From contig CAIMUS010000020.1 of assembly GCA_903844665.1 (NCBI GenBank), positions 1 through 42,770 on the forward strand: a DNA stretch of 42,770 nt. The letters are read 5' to 3'. This document shows positions 35,294 through 42,411 of the stretch, piece after piece (position 1 is the first letter of the stretch; the number at the start of each line of letters is the position of its first letter). The DNA is from an uncultured Pseudomonadota bacterium (GTDB taxonomy: Bacteria; Pseudomonadota; Gammaproteobacteria; Competibacterales; Competibacteraceae). A program made the translations under genes and the position numbers. The notes under the pieces were generated by a model. It did no database searches and had not been told where the DNA came from. It saw only the letters and a program-made list of their open reading frames with translations.

Positions 35294-35360
35294 CCTACGG
35301 GGACTTTCACGGGTATCATATCTGGACAGAGGGCGGCAGAGTACTGAATCCCATCCTTAG

Positions 35361-35494
35361 CTTACCACCTATCAGTTTGCTTCCAATCCTGGGATCACAG
35401 CATTTCAGCCGATTCCATATATTTGTAAATCAAATACTTAATGTCGCTTACTGAAGCGTTGACTCTGCGATTTCTTAAACTGACAGGTGGTGAG
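35361..35494 (+). repeat. MITE-like 134-bp element
   Basis: The ends CTTACCACCTATCAGTTT (35361-35378) and AAACTGACAGGTGGTGAG (35477-35494) are inverted repeats matching at 16 of 18 positions. The right half (35428-35494) recurs at 40125-40191 with 8 differences in 67 bases. There is no coding capacity. Confidence 0.65.
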
Positions 35495-35511
35495 GGAACA
35501 GACTATAGGCT

Positions 35512-35540
35512 TTGACAACGCACCCAAATTAACCTAAGCT
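35512..35540 (+). promoter_or_regulatory. Promoter of the SAM-II/metZ leader
   Basis: A perfect TTGACA (35512-35517) is followed after 17 bases by TAAGCT (35535-35540). The predicted start, about 35546-35548, coincides with the first base of the riboswitch, which strongly supports it. Confidence 0.75.
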
Positions 35541-35545
35541 TCCCA

Positions 35546-35602
35546 GCGCGCCGATTTGATCTCTCAGCTTGCAGGCGCCTAATAAATATTGCTAAAGCGG
35601 GG
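35546..35602 (+). promoter_or_regulatory. SAM-II (SAM-alpha) riboswitch
   Basis: The aptamer follows the SAM-II pattern part by part. P1 GCGCC (35548-35552) pairs with GGCGC (35574-35578), its loop begins GATTTGAT and ends CTTGCA, and the 3' single strand is CTAATAAATATTGCTAAAGC followed by GGGG. The known SAM-II has GAUUUAAC...UUGCA, then AUAAAUGUAGCUAAA and GGG. The pseudoknot partners (GATTT in the loop, TAAA segments at the 3' end) are preserved. It sits ahead of metZ, a target that fits S-adenosylmethionine feedback. Here the ligand-bound form appears coupled to a terminator rather than to ribosome-site masking. Confidence 0.92.
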
Positions 35603-35613
35603 TAGGATGACGA

Positions 35614-35648
35614 CCTGCCTTTAGCCTGAGCTAAACGCGGGTTTTTTT
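35614..35648 (+). terminator. Conditional intrinsic terminator of the metZ leader
   Basis: CCTGCCTTTAGC (35614-35625) pairs with GCTAAACGCGGG (35630-35641), with one C-C mismatch and one G-T pair, around a CTGA loop; seven T follow (35642-35648). The 5' arm (CTTTAGC at 35619-35625) can instead pair with GCTAAAG at 35591-35597, which lies in the riboswitch pseudoknot strand. The two stems are mutually exclusive. Confidence 0.88.
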
Positions 35649-35745
35649 ATGCCCGGCGGCAGGGGCGGTCTTGCTACTCCTCAGAAGCAGCCGACTGGAC
35701 CGATGGCGCCCTCAAGCGGCGCCGTCTTAATATGAGGTACGTGGC

Positions 35746-36936
35746 ATGCAGAGTGATGATTTTGAACTGGGTTTTGCCAGTCTGGCGGTACGGGCCGGTC
35801 AGGTCCGTACCTTCGAAGGTGAACACGCCGAAGCGATCTTCCCGACCTCGAGTTTCGTGTTCCAGAATGCCGCCCAGGCGGCGGCCCGGTTTGCCGAACA
35901 GGAACCGGGCAACATCTATTCCCGTTTCACCAACCCCACGGTGCGCACCTTTCAGGACAGGTTGGCGGCCCTGGAAGGCGGCGCGGCCTGCATCGCCATG
36001 TCTTCCGGCATGGCGGCTATTCTGGCCACCTGCCTGAGCCTGCTGAAAAGCGGCGACCATATCGTTTCCGCCAGCAGCATCTTCGGCAGCACTGTCTCCC
36101 TGTTCAATAACTACCTGGCCAAGTTCGGGATCGGCACCACCTACGTGCCGTTGACAGACTATACCGCCTGGGCGGCAGCCATCCGGCCACAGACCCGCCT
36201 GTTATATCTGGAGACACCCTCCAACCCCCTGACCGAACTGGCGGATATTCGGGCCTTGGCCGAACTCGCCCACGCTCACGACTGCCTGCTGGTGGTGGAC
36301 AATTGTTTCTGTACCCCGGCCTTGCAGCAGCCCCTTAAACTGGGAGCGGATCTGGTGATTCATTCCGCCACCAAGTATCTGGACGGGCAGGGCCGTTGCG
36401 TGGGTGGGGCCGTCGTCGGCGACGCCCAACGGGTGGGAAAGGACGTCTTCGCCTTTTTACGCACCGCCGGCCCCACCATGAGCCCGTTCAACGCCTGGGT
36501 ATTCCTCAAGGGGTTGGAAACGCTGCAGTTGCGGATGCGCGCCCATAGCGCCAATGCCCTGCAAATCGCCCGCTGGCTGGAGGAACAAGCGGCGGTTGAA
36601 CGGGTCTACTATCCGGGTTTGCCCTCTCACCCTCAGCACGAGCTCGCCGCCTCGCAACAATCCGGTTATGGCGGCATTATCTCGTTCGAGGTCAAGGGTG
36701 GACGGGAGGCCGCCTGGCAGCTCATCGACGCCACCCGATTGATTTCCATCACCGCCAACCTGGGCGATACCAAGACCACGATCACTCATCCGGCCACCAC
36801 CACCCATGGCCGGCTGACGCCACAGGAGCGGGCCGCGGCCGGCATCCGCGACAGCCTGATCCGGATTTCGGTCGGTCTGGAAGAGGTGGCGGATATCCAG
36901 GCGGATCTGGCGCGGGGGTTACGGCAGCTTGCCTGA
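35746..36936 (+). CDS. metZ: O-succinylhomoserine sulfhydrylase
   Basis: This 396-residue, PLP-dependent Cys/Met metabolism enzyme shows YSRFTNPTVRTFQDRLAALE, the SSGMAAILA loop, ETPSNPLTELADI, VVDNCFCTPALQQPL and the PLP lysine K210 in HSATKYLDGQGR. The C-terminal SLGDTKTTITHPATTTH equivalent reads NLGDTKTTITHPATTTHGRL. Length and motifs match MetZ, which condenses O-succinylhomoserine with sulfide to give homocysteine; the acyl preference (succinyl versus acetyl) is inferred from resemblance. It is a soluble cytoplasmic tetramer in known relatives. It is controlled by the SAM-II leader, about 100 bases downstream of the terminator. A HAD hydrolase gene follows after 59 bases. Confidence 0.93.
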   Translation: MQSDDFELGFASLAVRAGQVRTFEGEHAEAIFPTSSFVFQNAAQAAARFAEQEPGNIYSRFTNPTVRTFQDRLAALEGGAACIAMSSGMAAILATCLSLLKSGDHIVSASSIFGSTVSLFNNYLAKFGIGTTYVPLTDYTAWAAAIRPQTRLLYLETPSNPLTELADIRALAELAHAHDCLLVVDNCFCTPALQQPLKLGADLVIHSATKYLDGQGRCVGGAVVGDAQRVGKDVFAFLRTAGPTMSPFNAWVFLKGLETLQLRMRAHSANALQIARWLEEQAAVERVYYPGLPSHPQHELAASQQSGYGGIISFEVKGGREAAWQLIDATRLISITANLGDTKTTITHPATTTHGRLTPQERAAAGIRDSLIRISVGLEEVADIQADLARGLRQLA

Positions 36937-36995
36937 TTGTTGAACATTTTTACTCAATTCGCCCGGCAGACGCCGGGCATGATCCCCTACCCTAT

Positions 36996-37766
36996 ATGGC
37001 TGCCCGTCATCGCTCTGACAACCCGGCGATCTGCGCGATCACCTTCGATCTGGACGATACCCTGTGGGATATCTGGCCCATCATCGCCCGGGCCGAAGAG
37101 CGCCTGCACGATTGGCTTAAGGACCATTACCCCAAGGTTCCCGAGCGCTTTTCCTCGCTGGAGTTGCGGCAGTTATGCGCGGATATCGCCCTGCAACAGC
37201 CGGAATTGGCCCACGATCGCACCATGACGCGGAAAGAGGCTTTGCGGTTGGCGGCCGGACGGGCGGGCTACAGCGAGTTCCATGTCGATGCGGCTTTCGA
37301 GGTGTTCATTACCGCCCGCAACGAAGTGGTGTTTTTCGAGGAAGTGCTGGTGGTACTGGAGCGTCTGAGCCGACGCTACAGCCTGGGCGCTCTCTCCAAC
37401 GGGAACGCCGATGTTGGCCGCATCGGTCTGGATCGCTTTTTCGCCTTCGCCATCAATGCCGTCGATGTCGGCGCCGCCAAGCCGGAACCCGCCATGTTCG
37501 AGGCCGCCTGCCGTTATCTTAAGCTGTCACCCGGGCGGATAGTCCATGTCGGCGATGATCCGGAGCACGATGTGCTGGGCGCGGCGCGGGCCGGTCTGCG
37601 CACGGTCTGGGTCAATCGCCAGGGTAGAGATTGGCCTGGGGGGGAACGGGCCGATGCCGAGATCAAGACGCTGGCGGAACTGGAGGCGATAGTGGAGCGC
37701 TGGAATAGTTCAACGCCGCCACCACGACGCCCGACCGGCGAACCGCAAGAGCGCCTGGGCGACTGA
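36996..37766 (+). CDS. HAD family hydrolase
   Basis: This 256-residue protein begins MAARHRSDNPAICAITFDLD. The HAD nucleophile motif is FDLDDTLWD (D18, D20). Motif II is in LGALSNGNADV, the motif III Lys in VGAAKPEPAMFEAACRYL, and the motif IV acid pair in VHVGDDPEHDVLGAARAGL. A helical cap lies between residues 25 and 105, as in YjjG/haloacid dehalogenase-type phosphatases. The substrate cannot be told. It probably shares the metZ transcript. The C-terminus beyond residue 235 is a short Pro/Arg-rich tail. Confidence 0.88.
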   Translation: MAARHRSDNPAICAITFDLDDTLWDIWPIIARAEERLHDWLKDHYPKVPERFSSLELRQLCADIALQQPELAHDRTMTRKEALRLAAGRAGYSEFHVDAAFEVFITARNEVVFFEEVLVVLERLSRRYSLGALSNGNADVGRIGLDRFFAFAINAVDVGAAKPEPAMFEAACRYLKLSPGRIVHVGDDPEHDVLGAARAGLRTVWVNRQGRDWPGGERADAEIKTLAELEAIVERWNSSTPPPRRPTGEPQERLGD

Positions 37767-37790
37767 GGGATGGGCGGCGTTGAAAAAAGG

Positions 37791-37985
37791 TCAACGACTG
37801 CTTAATTGATACAGCTTGGCCAGGCAGGCTATCACCAGCAAGCCGATCCCGGCGGTGAAAATGGTCATGTTCTCGTATCCCATAAGGTAATGAGCACCGC
37901 CAAGCCGGGCGATGCCGGCAACCACGAATAACAGCAGACCCAGCAGGGTGACGATGTTGCCGATAAGACCCAGGAAATTGGCCAC
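37791..37985 (-). CDS. Small two-helix membrane protein
   Basis: This 64-residue protein starts at GTG 37985, with GGAG 7 bases ahead. Two hydrophobic helices (LGLIGNIVTLLGLLLFVVAGIA and NMTIFTAGIGLLVIACLAKL) are joined by RLGGAHYLMGYE. It faces the HAD gene tail to tail, 24 bases apart. No family is recognised; it resembles many small conserved inner-membrane proteins. Confidence 0.65.
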   Translation of the reverse strand: MANFLGLIGNIVTLLGLLLFVVAGIARLGGAHYLMGYENMTIFTAGIGLLVIACLAKLYQLSSR

Positions 37986-38288
37986 GTTGATCTCCGCAAA
38001 TAATGTGGTTCAGGGCGGACAGTCCATGACGGACTGTCGATCGTACTACAAGACAGATGATTAAGAATATCACACCTGGGCAGGCCCAAGAACACTGGTC
38101 GGGCTGGTGTACCTCGACCTATCGACTGTAGCCAATCCGTATCTCCAGCAGGTACGCTCGGAGCAAGGCAGAGATGGATCTTAGCGGCAAGTCCAGGATC
38201 GACCAACCGCACCTCACCGCGCCGGGGTGCTCTCACCCTTGCGCCTCACCCCGGTCGAACTCTTGAAAGCACTGAGCTGCCGCAACCA
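37986..38288. other. Intergenic region, no gene supported
   Basis: A compact hairpin GACAGTCC-ATGAC-GGACTGTC lies near 38018-38038, upstream of the small membrane protein gene. The rest shows no coding pattern, promoter pair or long repeat that I would defend. A CCGGGGTG / CACCCCGG pair near 38222-38254 could form the stem of a terminator-like structure for the neighbouring flavoprotein gene, but no T-tract follows. Confidence 0.5.
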
Positions 38289-39404
38289 TTAAAAATACAA
38301 ATCCACCCCATCGACAAACCAATCGTATTGCATCTCGATAGCCTCTTTAATCGCAAATGCCGGCAGCCCGGTAATGATGTTGTACTTGAATAGCATCCAG
38401 CCGATGCCGTCCAATGGTCCCAAGCTAACGAAATAACCCAGTTCGTCATAGCTATAAATATACGGCAGACGCCCCTGCTGCAAGCGCTTGATGTTGGCCG
38501 CCACCTGCTTGCCCTTGCGAACCGCCGCCTGGGCGGTCAGGGAATTCAGGCCGCTACAATCGAAATTCGAGCAATCGCCGGCGGTGAAAATACGGGGTAG
38601 CGGATAATGACCGACAATCACCCTCCCATAGCGGTCCGCCCGTAATAACTGGGGCTGAGGATCGACCCCTGGAAACAGCAAAGTGAGATCCGATGGCAGC
38701 GTAAAGGATTCACCGGTTCGGGTATTTTCCAGCTTGATACTGCCGCCGTGCTGACCGCGATAGCGGGTATAGGGCAAATGCTCGATGCCGGCGCTTTTCA
38801 ACCGCCCGGCGATATAGTCATGAAAGCCCACTGGCAATTTTGACAGTATCCGCCCGCCTCTCTGGATTAAACGCAATTGGCGATCGATACTGTGGCTTTT
38901 CAATAAATCATCGAGCTCGAACAAGAACTGTAACCCGGTGGCGCCGGCGCCGACGACGGTAATATGACGTTCTTTATTTTCCGTTCGTGCCAGAAAATTC
39001 TGAATAATCTCCTGCCCTTCCCGCCGACAGAAATCATCCCGCTGGTAGACTTGCTTGCCGCCGGGCGCCAAGTGGGGTTTGGCTCCCGTGGCAATGACGA
39101 GATACTCGAATGCCAGTTCACCTTTTGGCAGAGGAATCGTCCTGTTCCATTCCCATGATTCCAGATTGTCAGCGCTAATCGGGAGCGCCAACCGATGGTG
39201 AGTAAACCCGTACTTTTTCGCCAATACCGCGAAGGGTATGCAGAAATCGCTTAAGGGACGCTTTAGAGTCTGATGCAGATGGGTGAGCTTAATGTGATGC
39301 TCACGCGGATCGATGAGATGAATCTCCACCTCCGGCAGACTGCGTCGCAAGGCGATGAGCGTGGCCAGCCCCGCATAGCCGCCGCCGGCCACGATCACCC
39401 GCAT
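38289..39404 (-). CDS. NDH-2-like NAD(P)H/FAD oxidoreductase
   Basis: This 371-residue flavoprotein starts MRVIVAGGGYAGLATLIALR, the FAD-binding Rossmann motif (GGGYAG at 7-12). It has a second nucleotide motif HITVVGAGATGLQFLFEL near 150-165, the FAD-contacting FTAGDCSNFD near 280, and AAVRKGKQVAANIKR. Relatives are type II NADH dehydrogenases and sulfide:quinone reductases, which pass electrons to quinone at the membrane surface. The redox cysteines of SQR are not placed as expected, so NDH-2-like is the safer call. GGGGG lies upstream of the ATG. Confidence 0.85.
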   Translation of the reverse strand: MRVIVAGGGYAGLATLIALRRSLPEVEIHLIDPREHHIKLTHLHQTLKRPLSDFCIPFAVLAKKYGFTHHRLALPISADNLESWEWNRTIPLPKGELAFEYLVIATGAKPHLAPGGKQVYQRDDFCRREGQEIIQNFLARTENKERHITVVGAGATGLQFLFELDDLLKSHSIDRQLRLIQRGGRILSKLPVGFHDYIAGRLKSAGIEHLPYTRYRGQHGGSIKLENTRTGESFTLPSDLTLLFPGVDPQPQLLRADRYGRVIVGHYPLPRIFTAGDCSNFDCSGLNSLTAQAAVRKGKQVAANIKRLQQGRLPYIYSYDELGYFVSLGPLDGIGWMLFKYNIITGLPAFAIKEAIEMQYDWFVDGVDLYF

Positions 39405-39654
39405 GTCGCTGGCCCCCGCTTACAGCAGCCTGAGCACTTCATCTCGGTCCAGCGGGCAGTGGCTTGAATGAGCCAGGGCGTAGTATGAAAAAACGTGATC
39501 ATGGCCGGAGGAACCTGGATTGCGCTTCGCAAGCTCCACTCCATCCAGGCTACGCCGGCTACGCCGGCTGCCCAACTGCGGATGCAGGATCAGCCGGCAA
39601 CCGGGGTGGTGGAATGGCGGCTGGCGAAAGTGCAACGGAAAGTCGCCGAGGGGA
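39405..39654. other. Intergenic region with a dispersed palindromic repeat
   Basis: GGATTGCGCTTCGCAAGCTC at about 39516-39535 is followed by CATCCAGG and CTACGCCGG repeats. It is the inverted counterpart of the sequence near 32940-32965. Open frames here are short and lack family features. Confidence 0.5.
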
Positions 39655-39840
39655 TCAAGTCATGGAGACCGGTTCCCTCTTTCTCAAGCTTGCTTTTGGC
39701 TGGTGACGTACCAGGCGATTTTTATAGCCTTGTTGCATTTGCAGAATATGCTCGTAGAATTTATCGCTGTTATTATCATATTCTGCTTCGATGTTTCGAC
39801 GAATTTGACGGATTTCTCTAATGATAGGATCATCAAACAT
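39655..39840 (-). CDS. Small VapB-like protein paired with PIN remnant
   Basis: This 61-residue protein starts at ATG 39840, with GGAGG eight bases upstream inside the preceding gene. It reads MFDDPIIREIRQIRRNIEAE, then YDNNSDKFYEHILQMQQGYK and NRLVRHQPK. Proteins like this regularly follow PIN genes of the group seen next door and act as the antitoxin. The final residues (KREPVSMT) may be an extension caused by a changed 3' end. It starts 2 bases after the stop of the upstream frame. Confidence 0.6.
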   Translation of the reverse strand: MFDDPIIREIRQIRRNIEAEYDNNSDKFYEHILQMQQGYKNRLVRHQPKASLRKREPVSMT

Positions 39841-39842
39841 GA

Positions 39843-40241
39843 TTAAACCTCCATCAATTCTTCCGGGGTACAGATAATGGGAGTACGTATCCCAAAAGTT
39901 GCATTGATTTCTTCGACGAGCATTCTCACTCTGCCGCTTACGATGTGTGTACAATTCCATGATACCAGATAGTCCAGAAAAGAAGCAAGTTGCTCAAGCC
40001 GTAATCGTGCGGCTTCCGAATCACCTTTTGCCGCTTCCTCCAACACAATAGCCGATATGAATGCTTCACATTTCGGTAACGCAATATCCCACCAGTCACG
40101 GGTGATTTGCTGGTGTGCCGCGATAATCAAGTACTTAGTGTCATTTTCTGAAGGGTTGACTCTGCGATTTCCTAAACTGACAGGTGGTAAGTCTGGTAAT
40201 CCTTTAAAGTATTTCCAGAATTGGGGCGTAGTTCTATGCAT
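39843..40241 (-). pseudogene. Composite ORF: RelE-like start fused to a gutted PIN toxin
   Basis: The frame is open for 132 codons but joins three pieces. Residues 1-18 (MHRTTPQFWKYFKGLPDL) are the start of a RelE/HigB-like toxin. Residues about 19-40 are translated from the 67-bp repeat at 40125-40191. The rest is a PIN protein that begins at LIIAAHQQITRDWWDIALPK, lacking the first strand with its catalytic Asp. It also jumps from LEQLASFL to DYLVSWNCTHI, skipping the central helix with the other acids (normally TDALHIALA-like). The end, PIICTPEELMEV, is normal. Both toxins should be inactive. The fusion may be expressed, because its cognate small antitoxin genes flank it closely on both sides. 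Confidence 0.7.
40125..40191 (+). repeat. 67-bp repeat, half copy of the 35361-35494 element
   Basis: It aligns base for base, without gaps, to 35428-35494 (59 of 67 identical). It sits exactly at the junction between the RelE-like and PIN pieces of the composite frame. Confidence 0.8.
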
Positions 40242-40448
40242 TTAAAGTTCCTGCAAATTCCCTTTTGCTTTTTCAACAAGAGCCTCTTTGATAAGAAAGT
40301 CTAATTTTCCTGCCTTTGAATCCACCTCAATTTGTTTGTCCCATTCTTCCCAATCTCTCTCTAAGAACCACTGTTTCAATCGGGCATAGTTCTCTAGGGA
40401 AAGAGATTCAATTGCAACTTGAATTTTCTCTACTTGCGTCATATTCAT
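40242..40448 (-). CDS. RelB-like antitoxin
   Basis: This 68-residue protein reads MNMTQVEKIQVAIESLSLEN, then LKQWFLERDWEEWDKQIEVD and SKAGKLDFLIKEALVEKAKG. The pattern W-D-x-QIE-D-x-KAGKLD is common to small antitoxins that precede RelE/HigB-like toxins. The toxin start follows at once (40241) but is cut after 18 residues. The antitoxin itself looks complete. Confidence 0.75.
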   Translation of the reverse strand: MNMTQVEKIQVAIESLSLENYARLKQWFLERDWEEWDKQIEVDSKAGKLDFLIKEALVEKAKGNLQEL

Positions 40449-40469
40449 CTCCGACTGCGTTCTCGGCAG

Positions 40470-40539
40470 CTTAATATCGGAATTTAGCGGACTACAAAAA
40501 CGCAGCTTTTAGCGGTTCGCTGGAATGACTTTGTTAGGC
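40470..40539 (-). repeat. Probable attC remnant
   Basis: GTTAGGC at 40533-40539 matches the outer core of the other sites and overlaps the stop of the upstream gene. AGCGGTTCGCTGG lies inside. The partner core near 40470 is not recognisable, so the site is degenerate or truncated. It marks the low-coordinate end of the cassette array. Confidence 0.4.
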
Positions 40540-41016
40540 AGTTTCATGAGCCTCGTTTGTTTCAATGCGCTTGACAATTGCATCAACCTCGTCCACGAAA
40601 CGCTTGTGGTATATATTTACTCTCTTAAGTCTGTGCCACAGGGATCTATTTTTCTCTGGTGTCATGACGATTTCCGTTTGTTTTATCCACGCTTCCGCCA
40701 TGTTTTCATTGATAACGCCATGATCTCGCAAGAGAAAGAAAACTTCTAAAATATGAAAGAGCTTTAGCGTATGAAAGTACTGACTGACACCGTGCTCAAG
40801 AAAAACCTCTCTAAAATATCTTGAACTTTCGTAGCGCTCTGCTAGGCTCTCATTTTGTATAAGATCAGATCGCCAGTCGAATAGCATTTGAAGAGCAGTT
40901 TGATATTGTGCTGTTCGAGCTGTTTTAATAAATACACGGATCTGCCAAACCAAGACAATTAAGGTCAGCAACATTACTACAGCCTGGGTCAAGTAAATCA
41001 GTTCGGCAGTACTCAC
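40534..41016 (-). CDS. Cassette-borne membrane-anchored protein
   Basis: This 160-residue protein starts MSTAELIYLTQAVVMLLTLI. It has one N-terminal helix (residues 5-27) and a cytoplasmic, highly charged helical domain (YQTALQMLFDWRSDLIQNES, FREVFLEHGVSQYFHTLKLF, RVNIYHKRFVDEVDAI). It resembles the DUF4760-like single-helix proteins often found as lone cargo, though I do not assign it firmly. The gene lies between the attC at 41050-41110 and the remnant at 40533. Its AT-rich composition differs from the chromosome. Confidence 0.65.
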   Translation of the reverse strand: MSTAELIYLTQAVVMLLTLIVLVWQIRVFIKTARTAQYQTALQMLFDWRSDLIQNESLAERYESSRYFREVFLEHGVSQYFHTLKLFHILEVFFLLRDHGVINENMAEAWIKQTEIVMTPEKNRSLWHRLKRVNIYHKRFVDEVDAIVKRIETNEAHETA

Positions 41017-41049
41017 AAGGTCTCCTATGCTGTTGTTTGAATTGCATGC

Positions 41050-41110
41050 GCCTAACGATGAAGCTCAGCCGCGCCGCGTCAGCGGCGTCGGCTGAAGCGT
41101 TTTGTTAGGT
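41050..41110 (-). repeat. Integron attC site
   Basis: On the minus strand it runs ACCTAAC ... CAGCCGAC ... GCGGCTGAG ... GTTAGGC, with a GCCGC stem in the centre. These are the outer and inner core boxes of an attC. The orientation agrees with minus-strand cassettes. Confidence 0.9.
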
Positions 41111-41117
41111 CAAGTCG

Positions 41118-41342
41118 CTATGTCATGCTAACCACTTCAACGCTGATCTGCCTTTTCACATCATGTTTTACAGCAAGATAGCGGTCAATATTGTCAAGGG
41201 TAGTGGCATGAAAGTATCGCTCTCCGCATTCTTTGCATACTTCCGCCTCCACGTTTTCAACAATGTAGAGTCGGCTCTGCAACCAATGCTGGCGTTTAAC
41301 CTTCTTTTTTCGAGTTTCACCACCACAGAATTCACAAATCAT
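41118..41342 (-). CDS. YgiT-type zinc finger antitoxin
   Basis: This 74-residue protein starts MICEFCGGETRKKKVKRQHW and has two CxxC pairs (CEFCGG; CKECGERYFHA) binding one zinc, as in the N-terminal domain of MqsA/YgiT. The C-terminal part is short (LDNIDRYLAVKHDVKRQISV). It lacks a helix-turn-helix domain, so it may not bind DNA alone. It overlaps the upstream DUF4258 toxin by 4 bases, in the toxin-first order usual for this type. Confidence 0.85.
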   Translation of the reverse strand: MICEFCGGETRKKKVKRQHWLQSRLYIVENVEAEVCKECGERYFHATTLDNIDRYLAVKHDVKRQISVEVVSMT

Positions 41343-41626
41343 AAGTTCTCCAGTAAAGCGTATACTGTGATTATGATGAGATTAGTGTCTTCTCTGAACC
41401 TACAAATTACGTGAATCAACCTTCCATCTTTAGCTGGCCCTTGGATGCGATACCTTATACCTCGAATATCCTCCGATAATTTTTTCTCAATTCGCCCCTT
41501 AAGTATGGCATTTTCGACATCATCACGCCTCAACTCGTCATCGAGCATTTCTTCTTCCGCATGAGACGAAAGGTAATAAGCACGATCGATAATTTTCTGT
41601 CTAATTCTCTGGATTCTTGCCATCAA
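41339..41626 (-). CDS. DUF4258 protein, probable toxin
   Basis: This 95-residue protein starts MMARIQRIRQKIIDRAYYLS, then SHAEEEMLDDELRRDDVENA, RIEKKLSEDIRGIRYRIQGP and RLIHVICRFREDTNLIIITV. DUF4258 is a RelE-like small fold with conserved H-A-E-E-x-M and a final strand. In many genomes it is encoded with a YgiT-type zinc finger, as here. It is a cassette gene between attC sites at 41640 and 41050. The next start lies within its stop. Confidence 0.85.
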   Translation of the reverse strand: MMARIQRIRQKIIDRAYYLSSHAEEEMLDDELRRDDVENAILKGRIEKKLSEDIRGIRYRIQGPAKDGRLIHVICRFREDTNLIIITVYALLENL

Positions 41627-41639
41627 AAGCCATCATTTG

Positions 41640-41700
41640 ACCTAACGCTTCAAGCTCAGCGACGCGCTACGCGCGTCGGCTTAGGGCTATCGGAACAAAA
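41640..41700 (-). repeat. Integron attC site, one end degenerate
   Basis: ACCTAAC at 41640-41646, AGCTCAGC and GTCGGCTTAGG with a GCGCG stem fit an attC. The right outer core (GTTAGG expected near 41695) reads CTATCGGAAC and is decayed. Confidence 0.7.
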
Positions 41701-41767
41701 CGAGTCTGACCCTTTTTTCCTTCCTTTTTCCTTTTCCTTTTTCCTTTTTCGTGGCCCCTTTTTCGAA

Positions 41768-42121
41768 TTATTCCAACTCCCGGTAAATGCATTGGGTACC
41801 ATTCTGCTCCTTCTGGATCTCCAGCATCAGTCGCTGCAACGAGGGACGAATATAGGTTTTGTAATACTGTAGTGCCGCGTCTTCCGTTGGAAATATGTCG
41901 GGGGCACACCATTCTTCGGGCTCACCTTCACAAGAAATATTATCCCACGTATGGACGATCACCATGAAGCCGCTTCCTGTTAGATTAGAACGCACACCTC
42001 CTTTCATCCGAAGACCCGGTGTTAAACCCTCCAGTAGCGACCGCTTATTACGACCGCAACATTGCTTGTATTTCCGCCCTGAGCCACAAGGACACAAAGC
42101 ATTTCTATTGATCTTGCTCAT
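41768..42121 (-). CDS. SEC-C motif protein
   Basis: This 117-residue protein starts at ATG 42121 (GGAAG upstream) and reads MSKINRNALCPCGSGRKYKQ, then CCGRNKRSLLEGL. CPCGSGRKYKQCC is the SEC-C zinc-binding motif found at the end of SecA and in many small proteins. The rest (VHTWDNISCEGEPEEWCAPD, YYKTYIRPSLQRLM) is unassigned. SEC-C proteins are common as lone integron cargo; function is unknown. An upstream in-frame start at 42163 would reach toward the attC and is less likely. Confidence 0.8.
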   Translation of the reverse strand: MSKINRNALCPCGSGRKYKQCCGRNKRSLLEGLTPGLRMKGGVRSNLTGSGFMVIVHTWDNISCEGEPEEWCAPDIFPTEDAALQYYKTYIRPSLQRLMLEIQKEQNGTQCIYRELE

Positions 42122-42185
42122 GTTTATGACTTCCGATTCTCCTTTTCTCATGCTCTGAATCAATCATAGGACTTCTCACAGTGCG

Positions 42186-42247
42186 GCCTAACGCCTCAAG
42201 CTCAGCCGCCGCGCGGTAGCGCGGTCGGCTGGAGCGTTCAGTTAGGG
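42186..42247 (-). repeat. Integron attC site
   Basis: GCCTAAC at 42186-42192 and GTTAGGG at 42241-42247 are the outer cores. CTCAGCCGCC and GGTCGGCTGGAG are the inner cores around a CGCGC stem. It sits upstream of the SEC-C cassette in the minus-strand reading direction. Confidence 0.88.
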
Positions 42248-42411
42248 CGAACGTGGTTTCCAGAAACTCACCGTTTCCGAACCACCGCCCTATCTTGAAA
42301 CAGCACACAACGGGTTCACGTTGCTACCGGCCGGGCCGCTCTTATCGCACCCCACGTGCCGGTTCTTACCACCCCAGACACTCGGTCGGGATGGAGAGAA
42401 AAATCCATTCG
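42248..42411 (-). other. Short cassette without a clear gene
   Basis: About 164 bases lie between two attC sites. The only start-to-stop frame on the coding side is 30 codons (42408 to 42316, MDFSLHPDRVSG...), with no family features. The sequence is rich in GC stems. It may be a non-coding cassette carrying a promoter or small RNA, or a decayed gene. Confidence 0.5.

Larger units (their letters stand above)
35055..35511. other. Intergenic stretch with small repeats
   Basis: No gene is supported. It contains a GTACGCA-C-TGCGTAC palindrome at about 35117-35131, 3.5 copies of an 8-bp unit (CTACTCTT) at 35161-35188, a long inverted repeat at 35227-35293 and the MITE-like element at 35361-35494. 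Confidence 0.6.

Noticed and set aside
35546-35648. SAM-I riboswitch or cobalamin riboswitch
   Set aside because: The four-way junction and GAGGGA-type motifs of SAM-I and the B12 box are absent, whereas every SAM-II segment is present.
37865-38236. Minus-strand open frame of 123 codons overlapping the small membrane protein gene
   Set aside because: It overlaps the better supported 64-residue two-helix protein in another frame and has no ribosome site or family features.
42300-42411. Group II intron end (domain V-like) inside the short cassette
   Set aside because: GC-rich stems are present, but I could not find the conserved AGC...GUUC domain V pairing or any intron reverse transcriptase.
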